From Watersipora subatra (taxonomy: Eukaryota > Bryozoa > Gymnolaemata > Cheilostomatida > Watersiporidae), in NCBI RefSeq assembly GCF_963576615.1, contig NC_088708.1:64458672-64522671 (forward strand): a DNA stretch of 64,000 bases. Reading direction: 5' to 3'. This document shows, piece after piece, positions 49,301-61,300 of the stretch. The notes below the pieces were generated by a model. That model did no database searches and was not told the origin of the DNA. It worked only from the letters and a program-made list of their open reading frames with translations. The position numbers and the translations under genes are program-made. Numbering within the stretch: position 1 is the stretch's first letter; the number at the start of each line of letters is the position of its first letter.

Positions 49301-52300
49301 AAAGAGATCAGATATTCTTGTAAAATCGAGAGTTAAATAAAATCTGCTATTGAGCTTGTTCCATATATATATCAAAACTTCATGACTCGGTTAAAAAATG
49401 AGAACTTCATGGCATCTGTATTAATAGTGTGCCTAATATTAGACCCACGAGTAAAATAAGCGGAGTTGCACAGTGTAAACTTTTTAAAATCGACCATAAG
49501 GTCTTGATTTAAAATTTTCAGTAAGGTGTTTTTATCCTTAGTGCATCTTCTCTCTTCAAGAGTGTGCCAAGACATGTTTTCCATTGAAGATGTAATACTG
49601 TCATACTTTCTAAAACCGTTTGCCCATCTGAACGCTCTTCTGTTTATGGCTTCTAAATCCCTAATGATGTACATAAAATGTGGATTCCACACCTCTGAAG
49701 CATACTCCAGTAAAGGACGACATACACTAAAATAAGCCGTTCTCTTAACAGCATGGGAAGTTCCTTTGAGAGTTCGCATAAGCATGTAAAGGGTGGCATT
49801 AGCCTTACGCATAATAAAATTTATATGATCACTAAAATTGAGCGATTTAGAAACCTGTATGCCCAGGTATACAAAGGAATGGGATGAAATAAGCGGAGTG
49901 CCTCCATAACTGTATGTATGCAAAAATTTAACCGGCTCCATTGACGTGGATGTGCATTTAGCTACATTAAATTTTAGCTGCCAAGATCCGGCCCACGCAG
50001 CAACTCTGCTCAACTGGTCCTGCAATGCTTGGCTGTCGGACACGCAACTAACAGGCCTGTAAAAGATGGCATCATCGGCAAATAAGCGTATAGATGTTGA
50101 TGGACAGTTTAAAGCATCTGGCAGGTCATTGATGTAAATGAGAAAAAGTAGTGGTCCGAGCACTGAACCCTGAGGCACACCCGAGGTCACCTGGGTCGGC
50201 TGAGAAAGACAACCATTAACGATGATCACGAGGTCTTGTTTATTTTTGTGTCTGACCAATCATAAAGCCATAATTGCCATTTAACTATGCCTATCTCAAT
50301 GGTTGCTATGGAATTTTTCATAACCCAAGATCAAAAATATAAGCTCTAACTACGGGTGCGCGCATGTATGTGGCTATTTCCTGTTTTGATGCTTCAGGCT
50401 AGAACAAAATAAAACCATCGCAAAAATTACGGCTCGTTGCTGCTATTCATTTAGATGAGTATTTCTACTTAGAATCTGAGTCAGCTGCCTCAGATCATAG
50501 TGAAAGCGATGATGAGGGAGGGTTGTAATAATAGGGCAACCTTAGAAATACAGCTTCTTACGCAATATGAGGCTGCTAACGATAATGCGAGTAATAACGT
50601 CATCCTAATGAATTAAATCAAATTACCGCCTATCAAAGATCAGCCTATCACTGCTGATAACATTCTTATTTTAGCTGTTGACATAAAACTAATAAGTGGG
50701 TGCAAATGTAGGGAATTATGCGCTAGTTTTTTGTCGTCTGAACAATTAAGCCTCATTGGAACTGTGTATCAAGAATTACCGAGGGAAACATTGAATATGG
50801 TTGTGTTGGGACAAATTGCCACTAGCATAATAAACAAACCCCTCCAATGCACTACAATAAATCTCTGCAGTGTACTCGTGCTACACTGTGTGAGTGTTAA
50901 ACTACATAAAAAGAGCTCTAGATTGAATGGTCACTTGATGGGTTGATATTTCCGCATCCTTATGCCCCTGTTGTCACTTTTCCTTGACCTTACATGACCT
51001 TCTGTATAAGTGGACAAATCTGAATGCACTTCCAACACTTTTTTAAGTTGTTGGACTGTCATTATATGCAGTCATAGCAATATAGCTTGATGAGAAGTGC
51101 CCAGTTTGAAGCATACCCTTTAAATGAAAAACTCCAGGACGGTGAGCTTTTAGCCACATATATTGTTAACCTTACCATGACCTTTGGGAGGTCAACCATC
51201 AATCGAATTGAAATAAAAATGCAACCATCATCTTTTTCAGGGTTTTATTGTAGATAATGCCAGGTTTCATCAATATAGGTTGAGATTAAGTGGTCGGTTG
51301 CTATGGCATCTTGATTTGTAAACAAATACCATGATTTACAGTTCATGAATCATCAACTTTATCCTGCTTAAACTCAAAATAACAGTTTTAGTTCATCACG
51401 AGACCTTCTCTACTAAATCTTGCATAACCTGGGCATAAATAATCTGATTTAAAAAATTTAAAATGCATTAAAATCCTCAGAATTTGCTGATTTCAATTCT
51501 TTAAATAACTCAAAAATGTGGTTTTAGCATGATTGTACATTCTGACTGCCTGGGTCACATATAGCACATTTTGGTCACACTGTTTACTAACTAAAATAAC
51601 AAAGTGGCAAATCCAATTTCAAAATCTGCATAATTATTTTTTTTAGTGATTTTCACTCAGTGAACATGCACAGTCTTTTAGGCTGCACCTCCTCTCTTCT
51701 AAATGGTGCTTACAAAAGAGCAACAGTTTTATACTGCATTCTACTGGTTTATCTTTAGTTAGATAAGGGACAGTCAGACTGTGATTTTGAAATATTTAAA
51801 ACTGTCACCAGACTATGTATCTGCTATCTATTGATATAGCATTTGTTGAGCAGTTTACCAGGAGAAACCAAGATTTTTTTATTACAGCAGGCTATCGTTT
51901 TTGATACAGAAAGCAAACCTTTTTACAATTTTGACTAACCTATACTGCTATCAGGTTAAAAAGTATCACATTGATTATCATAGAGTCAATCGTTAAGTAA
52001 GAGGTTATTGATTCTCTAATTTTTAAAGTAATAGAAGCTTTTCATGTCATCATCTGCTTACACAAATACAATGCTTTTGCAATTGAAGCTTAGTCGGATA
52101 TCTATAGAAATTATAATTACTATTCGCTCAATTCACTTCCGTAGGGACCTAGAATGAACAGCTGTGCACTACAGAACAGTTAATTTTCCAAAGTAAAATT
52201 TATCACAGAGTTTCAAAAGTTTGATTTTATATGACTAAATGGCAGCGAGTCTAACCATTAATATATTAGTGCAGCTATCTAAACAAGTATATAACTATTG

Positions 52301-55300
52301 TTTCTATTGTCTGCACAAAAAAGGTCAACGATAAAATTTTAATTATGCCCTGCAGTCCAAGAAACAGATAAAAAAGAGATGTAATAAATAACTACGAATA
52401 TACAATCGAGTTCAACATAGATATGCTTCTTTTTATCAGAACATCGATGTTACAGTAGATGTTAGTGGAACTTTAAGCGGTGTTAAATGTTAATTTGTCT
52501 TGCACAGCGATTATTTCCTACTACTAAGCTTATTGGAACGCTCTGAGAGTCTAAATTTATTATCAGAGTCCGCTGTAAACAGTGACTACACAACAATTAA
52601 AGGTACAACACATTAGCAATGTTAAAGTATTTTAGAATATAATGCAGTTCCACTAAACGTGATTTAGCGCTACACCTTTACTCATTCTGTTATCACAGAT
52701 GTTGCCAACATTTCAGCACTGATTAGTTAATCTATAAAATATACTTGTAAAGTGCACAGTAGCCAAACAAATATAAATAACTGAGTCTGAGAAAATTGTG
52801 AGAAAGGAACCAAATGTACTTATTGAAAAATGAACAATAGGGAGGTTTTTGGACTACTCACGATATATAATGGCAAGTCACAAGATTTCCCAGATGCTAA
52901 GCCAAAGATTTACAAAACTAAAATCAATGGTAATGATTCTGATAATAATACTTATTCACAATAGTTTTCTGATTACGTGGAGTAAAAAGTTGTTTAATTC
53001 CGTATTTTGATCTGCACAAATATTTTCCGTTAGGAATTTTGTAGGGCAGTAAATAAAGAAAGTTGGGGTGTAAATCATTATGAGGCAGGCACATGGAGTG
53101 GGTAGATGACAAATAATTAGTTATTGATTGTTATAAGTCAAACTGGCTAGTCACAACATGCATCAAATACCTTACATTTGCTTCTTGCAAAAACTCACTA
53201 GAAGGAACTCTGTAGCATATGTATACCTTATGGCAAAACACCTAAAGTTTGCAGAACATGGAAACAAGTATTAAAGCTGAACCATTAAAGTTAGATTGGT
53301 TTTATCTATTATTAATTTTATTTGTCTGATTCTAAATCAGACTTCAAAAGTAATAAAATTAATGTTAAATATTTTATTAGTACACTGCTCTTTCAAATAC
53401 ATGCTTTAGATGTGCTTTGGCAAGCAAAAAAATAGTACAAACACCAAATTGTTATTTTACCAATGCATTGCTCAAATTTAAAAACAAAAAGATCATAAAA
53501 AGCAGTAAATATAAAATGTAGCGGAAGCTCAATAAAGGTAATTAAATGGTTTACTAATTGGCATGTTAGCAAATAATGTGATTAACCTTAATTGTTTTTT
53601 AAACCATCATAACACATATGTACTCAACCACTTTCAAAATCTATAGCTACAAACTATTATATTCTCATGATAGGTTAGATAATTGACAGCTATTAACTGA
53701 AACTGCTTCATCACTAAAGTTGACTTTTTCTGCTCAAAGGATGACCAGTTTTTTTATAGCTCGAAAAAATTCGTTTACACATAATTCTTATATTTACCCA
53801 TTTACTTACTATAAAATTGCACTGGCTCCAGGAACAGAGTGAGTGGATGATCTTCCTATAATATATATTCAACATAAATGTGTAGTAGGCTTATAAATAC
53901 TTTTTCAAATTAAAAATTTTCAAAGCAAAATGGTTTTGAGCCACACAGAACCTCTTTGAAATATTGAATAGTAATATGATCCTTGTTTGTCTGACCTTCT
54001 CTAGAAGACCAAAGATTCAGTCAACCCATTATGTTTAAGTAGTGAAAACTCTCAAAAGTTATGTTATTAGAAGAATCATTACAAATAATAAGATACATGT
54101 ACAAGATTATAATGCATTTCGAAGTGACAATAAAAGTTTCATAAGCTTTGTTTTACTAAACCAACATGTGATCATGCCAGAACGAAGTTAAACAGGTATT
54201 ATCTTATTTAACATCAAATGTAAGTTAAACTAGCAACATATAAAGTGCTACCTGCCTAAAAATGTTATCAACAATCAATCCAATGGTAAAATTTCATATG
54301 ACAACACAAGACAATTTTTTCAGAAAAAAGAAATACATTTGAGCTTGGAGTACTATTGTTTGTATGAAACACTCATCTTGCATATCAAAAGTGTCTAAAA
54401 GACTCTGTGGGTTCGTAAGCTAAAATTATAATAATGTTTTTATAAAATTATATAATTATCCTTCATAGAATATTAAATGAGGAATATTATAATCTCTTCA
54501 GCATAATATTACACAGTTAGCCCATAACTCATCAATACTTATTTTCTGGGTGTTTATGCTTAAAATGGATTTAGAGTTTCTTTCTCTCAGAAACATAGAA
54601 TCAGTAAAATCCAAATAGATTCTACGCCGTTTTGATTCGCAAAATTTGTGCGAAGCATTTTAAGTGTGACCGCTGTTTTACGTCACAGCAACACTCACTG
54701 CAAATGGTTTGGAGTTGTTAATGGTTAATAGCTGATTGAGCTCTCTCCAGTGGAGGTAAAAAATTCAGTGCGATTCACCACACTACCACGTGGGTTATAG
54801 TCTAAGTAATATAGCAAACATTAGGTGGCTCATTCGACAATGATGAGATGTTTACCGTTTTATTTATTTTAAAACTTTTTTTCAATAAACAACTGAACCT
54901 CTGATGGTACAACTACCACTGCACTGGTGTTGAAATTTTCTTATGATTAGCTCTTCTAGCATAGAAACTTTTTTACCAAAATTGATTGTCTTTTATGCAA
55001 CCTTTGAAGCAATAGCTGTATAGCACATAGGAAATTCTGAATTTTCAGAAATATTCTGAGTTTCAGAAATAGCTAAATTCTTAGCCTTATCCAAGTAATA
55101 AAAATGTTAACATAGAAAAACTATTTTTATGTAATATATAACAACAGTTACCATTCTAAATTCAAGTTTCATTTTAGGAGGAAATTGCTTTGCGCAGTTC
55201 AATTAAATTACGAAAAGGAATACAAAAATACTTGTGAAGATTATTAAAACTTTTCAAACAGCCGTAACTTTAATATTTTATAACATGAAAGAATTTTTTC

Positions 55301-58300
55301 TTGAAATACATTAGAAAAAAAATAGACAACTGCAAAGGTTCAGCCACTAACAACCAACAACTTTTAAAGTTAGAATGTAAATGTGAAATAACTAGCAGGT
55401 AATGGCTAAATAAAGTCTGTTGTGCTATGATTACAATAAAACATTATTTAGTAATGGTACCAATAAGACAAACGAAAAAACAAAAAATCATGAATTTGTT
55501 GAATAAAAAATAAAATTCATGCATATAAGTGTGTGTATAAAAAGTTTCTATACAGTAACTTTAGTGTGTTTAGTGGCTATGTTGTGCAATAAAATATAAC
55601 ATAGCAATGTACTGCAAGCAGTATGTACGTAGAGAGTTCATATCTTCAAGAAAGATTATAAGAAAAACTTTGAGTTTAACTTAAAAGAATTTCGCTTACA
55701 AAACACTTACTTCAAGCTAAGTTTGAGTCTGTATTTTCTAAGCTAAATTTTAATTTTGTCATCATTTAAATTTAAATCACCTATCTGTGTCCAGTTTTAT
55801 TTTCACTACAACTTATAAATAATGAATAAAACTGAATAAAAGGAGAGCAAGCATCATAAGAAGTTCAACAAATAGCATATCCAATTTCCATTATTTCAGC
55901 GGAATCAGTACACCGACAGCCAATTTTAATTTTGAGAGAAAGGTTAGGTGACGGCAGCAAAAAGCCAAAAAACTTATTTTTTGTGTGGGATGATGGAAAA
56001 ACATATTGTACCATGCAATAAGACAAAAAATATTTTAACAGGGGCATTGCGGCTCAAAGAGGCAGGGTGTTATTGTTGATTTTGCGTATGCAATGGCGAA
56101 GAGGATATACAGTAAAAGGTAGGAGCTATGGGATTGGTAGGAACCGCTTAGTCTTGTGGTTTAGTGTGCATGTTTACAAACTTGAGGTTGCAATCATCAT
56201 AAATTCAAATCTAACATGTAGCTCATTTATCCTTCCTACATCCTAATAGTTGGACCGGTGAACAATGAACTTTGAGTAATGTATCAATAAATAAAGAAAA
56301 TTTTGATCAGATATCCAGGCGGAGTTAGTGCAAACAACATGCAAAGCCTGAACTGAAGAGTGACTGCGACCCAAAAGTGAGTCTACTTTAACAAGTTATG
56401 TTTTGGCGAGTACAGCGCTAGTCGTGGAAAATCCATGAAGTGCAACTCCGAATTGTTAAAATGGTAGGATGCCACCTAATTCATAAGCAGAGGTCAACTC
56501 TTAATTCATTCGAAGCATGAAAATCCAGTGATTGAGTAAATAGCCAGCAAATGCGCGATTCTTACTATGCTCTTGCATTTGCTAGACTTTCATCACACGC
56601 TATGTTGAGAGTACTTAAAAATCTAGTTTCTAGCAGAGCTCTGGGCACTTTATTGTTAAGTTTCATCATTGGAATATTCTTGTTGAACTTTGTAGTGTGG
56701 CAAAATGTAAGACTGTAAACACAGTGCACTTCCTATCTAACAGACCTATCTAAGCAGCCACATTTGTTGCAGGGGACAGGGCACAATCTAGTTGCAGATT
56801 AAAATTAACTACCAGTAAAACAGACACTCTACGAAAGTTCTTTTGTCAATCATGTAACCAGCAGCTGTTTTTAAAGTTGCATCAGCAAGCATCTCACCAA
56901 CTTCCACAGAAATGTTGTATTCTGGTAGTAATGCTCACTCTAAATCATATTTCCTTATGCCTATCTATCCTATTATAGTTTCTGCTGCTTTGAAGGTTTA
57001 GTATAATGCTTCTAGTTCTGAACTCAGTAGGAGCTCCATTTCTGGTTTAACCAAAGGATTTCATCCTTTATAAGCTGAGGGTATTTCATCAATGTGAAAA
57101 GGACTGTTTCTATAGACAGCTAACTGTAGGGTCTTTAAAATGTTGCTGTTTTTATTAATTATAAAAAAAAAGCATTTCCAGTTTCATTGCTGCACATAAA
57201 GTCTTTCTCATTTTTAACAAAGTGGTTTTATTGAATGCATTAGGTGTCAAGTGTGCCTTCTAACTTTTAGAACAAGACAACAGCTTTTGTAGATATTTTT
57301 AACTAGAAATAGTTCATTGATTGGAAACATTTTGTAGTGATCAAAGTATCTCACTAATGTCAGCAGAAAAAAGCTAAAAAATTTCAAATAAATTGCCTCA
57401 AATTAACAAACACCATGGAATAAATTGAAAACAAGCTGTTTAAAATAAAGCTATTAACTTAGGGCACCTACCTCAAGGTACACAATGAGACGAACCACAA
57501 GAGAGTAGATAGTCTCAGGTTTAAGTGGAGCATTATAATAATTATTCAGTGTTTGTCCATCTCCAATATTCACTATCAGCCCATCATCAGTCACCAATGA
57601 ACCAGGAATCTCTGCAGTTATGTAGCAGGTCATACCAAGTTCAGCTGATGTCTCATAGCCATAGAGACTGTCAGAGTCACATGTGCTGTTCTCAAATACA
57701 GCATATCTCTGTTGTCTGCTTCTGGTTAGTTCCCTAATATTTCCGACGATCAGCTGGTAATTGCTGAAATATATGTTGTTACTTTTTGTTTGAAAGCAAG
57801 ATTTATTTTGGACAGATTAGAATTATGTTAAAAGTAAAACAAACACTTTGTTATTACAATTGTGAGATTGAAAATCTTTAGTGCTAATATTTCTAAATAG
57901 GTATCTGTAAAATAAGAAAACTTGCGAGGGACATACGTACCTTTGATTTCCGAGTACATTCATCAAATCAATAGGTTTCAGAATGATAGATGTGTGATAA
58001 AAGCCCTTCATAATTTTAGAGAACACTACCACATGATCTGTGCTGGTGATAGAAGTATTCTTTACTGAAATTATAATGAACCTGAAATACTGATCTTTGT
58101 TACAGTCAGCTGTTTTATTGCAATTATTGCTTCTAGAAAAAATATTTGTTGATATTAAAAGTTCAGTAGCTTATTAACCTTTCACCAATATGATTGACAC
58201 TCCGAGACTCGCTAGTTTGCAAACAAAACATAAAAATTGGTTTAAAGGATCTACATTAGGACGAAGTGCATTAAAAAACAGTGAATACCGGTAGTTGATA

Positions 58301-61300
58301 AATAAAACCTAATAAAGGTAATACACGTACTATCATTGGCAGTGTATAATCAACACCACAAAAAACTAGCTTTTAATGGTAATAAATTGAATAGTTCTTC
58401 AGACTACTGATCTGAAATTTTTCTAGCGTACTAGTAAAACACAATCAGGAGACAATAGTAAAGTAAAACCTGAGTTAGTTAAAAATATTTTTCTGCTTTT
58501 TTCAAGAAAATCATCTACAGAGTATAGTTACTCGTAGTCGAACAAATTTTAGTCATTTTAGTAAAACCACCAGGAATTTGGTTCACTTGAATAAATGATC
58601 ATGTACACTGCTTATTAATTTTTCCTCAAAAGTTCAGCATTTAGCATACATAATTACACTTTTACTTCAAGTAGCCTTTACGATTAACGCAAGACGCTAA
58701 AAATCCAGCAATTATTTGCGAAATATGTGCTGAAAATTTCCTCGCAGCTGCTGCAAGCCAACTTTAGTTGCTAAGACCATAACTACCCATTTAGTGACAC
58801 AATCAGTCTAGCAGTAATATTGTTTAATTAATGTGTAACATACTCAGAATGTGCTTATATAAGCTATTCTTACCAGTACAGCTTTACTTTTACAAAAATG
58901 GATTTTACCTTCTTTTGAGCTAGGTATGTACATTATGTGTCAATTACTCAAATCAATTATTTTGTATATAGTCAAATTATGTCCACAAATGTGTTATAAA
59001 CCATGGTTGTGCTAAAAGTTTTGTTGTCAGATGCTAGTCAAGCCAACAGATTAACATTGGACCACTCTTTGTGTGTTCTATTTTCAAAAATATCCTCGTT
59101 ATACGTATGAAAACATTTTATAAATGTTTGTAGTTATATTACCTTTTTAACACAAAGAAGTTATATAAAACCCGACTAAATCAAAATTAATAGAGAGCCA
59201 TCTATTAGTAACCCGTTCAAAATTACATACTGGTCTAGGACAGTTCATGCTATCTTTCATTGCTAAAATTATATTTTGAGCTACTAGTTTAACACTGAAA
59301 GTTTAACAACTTAGTTTAACTTTCCCTCAAAGTTAGAATGGATTCTAAACTTTGCAGTTTTAGCACTGGACCAGACTCTTGCTTAAATCATCTAAAATAT
59401 CACAAATCAAGCCATCATTTTTTAGCATTTTCAATAATGAATTCTGACAGACTCACAAATTTTGTGTTTGACACTGAAAGCCTCACATTTTGCAGTTACT
59501 AACATGTTTATTGCATAATTAATTGTATCCCTACATATATTTGTGAAATCTATATTATCATTGCTTTGTACTGAAGTTTTTTGATTGTTGAAAAACCAGT
59601 AAATGATCTTGGTCAATTGCTTTACAATTTCAGTGCCAAATTACTTGCTTTACGCAGACATAATTGCGTTTTGCATAAAACTTAATATTTGACAAAAGCA
59701 CATATGAACTGCCATGACTTTCAAGCTATACAGTTTATAAAAATCTTGATACCAGATTAGCGGCATAAAATTTTACATCAGTTGATGCTGTAAAAATGAT
59801 TTTGAACTCTTTTTTTGGACATTTTTGCTACTACCATGACCAAGTCTGTGTTGAAAGAGTTATTGATATTATTACTGCTAAAATAAAAAATAACCACTCT
59901 TTGTAGTACTATTGTTCAATAAAATTTATCCAGCCTAAGGATCTGTATTTTGTTACGACTTACGTATATCTATAATGTGCGTGGTCACGACTTTTCATAG
60001 CTAAGAAGAAATTGTGATAAGGAATATTTTTGACAAGTAAAGCTACACTCCCTAAGAGCTGTATACATATTTTTGCTTGGCCCAATGCATGCAGGTAATT
60101 GTTTGTCTTTTGTTTAAAATCAGATACAATGGGCTAATCCTTTAACTACTCATTATTCAGACTCTGTGGAACCTACTAAAGCTCCTGGTCCTAAGTAAAT
60201 GCTTACTATGCAGATCAAAGTACGCAGAGAGTCTATAATCCATTTGGCAAAAAGACTTATGGTTGCACAGAAAACCCGACTTTTTTTCTTGCTATTTGAA
60301 CCTAATTAACATATCTTAAAATCCTCTCAACTTCATGTCAAGGTGGCAACATTTGTTTTAGCATTTCAACTGTATGAACAAATATACTATGTTATGCTTA
60401 TTGGAAAAATCTTGGCCAATAAAACTGTTGTTTCAGTAAAGGTTGTAATATGATAGGTTTATTGTAAACTATCGGAAAACTTACATTGAAGCTGAGTATA
60501 TCCTGCGTCATTGGATGTTGGGCTATCTCCAGCCGTGTTGGATGCATAAACACTGCAGGTAACTTTTGCAGCAGATTCCAATTTGCAGAGTTTTGGAAAT
60601 GAACCTCTTGTGATGTTTGATACGTCTACTGTAAAGTTAGTAGAGCTCCATAGCGGCTGATGGCTGTATTGACAGCTGTACTGTTTAAAAAGATACCAAT
60701 GTAATTAGTAAATTCAGTTTTATTGTTGGTGAATAGAATAATCTTCCACTAATAAAAAAATCTATCTGCTGAATTAATGGCATTGTAGTACAAAATAAAA
60801 ACAATTAACTCAAATTTGTGTTATAGTTGTTTTGTAATGTATGATTAGCCATTATGCGTAGGTCAACTTAAAATTGTCCCTAATTGAGGGCTTCATGGTT
60901 TTTAACTACATGTAGATCTTAATAATAATATAAATCATTCTTAGAGTCCATCATGACATTACCAATAGCACTCAAATATTACAATTTCCATTAATAGATT
61001 AAACTGATTAAAGTTTTTCTCAACAGGCGCTGTATTTAATTAATTAGTATTCATCCTAATTATTTCTTACGAGTTCATGCAATCATAAAACACTCCGTAG
61101 CATTACTAATAATAACTAAATTAGACAGTATGGCCTAAACAATAATGGTTTTAAGTAGGGACAAAAAATTACTATGCAACTACATCAGCCCTGACAACTT
61201 TAAGAACTGCTAAAACAAAGAACAGCTGATTACCTTCATCTAGTCCCATATTGTTACATCATGAGATGTGCTTAGGTTAGACCTCATTTTAAAGTTAGTT

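Larger units (their letters stand above)
49076..51564. mobile_element. DNA transposon-like element with 38-bp terminal inverted repeats
   Basis: The left end (49076-49113) begins CTATATGTGACCC. The complement of the right end (51527-51564) matches it at 35 of 38 positions by eye. TATA lies outside TGTGACCC on both sides, though as a palindrome it may be part of the repeat. The interior has plus-strand coding debris and a 5'-truncated LINE. It sits in the RPTP intron between exons 9 and 8. Confidence 0.8.
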
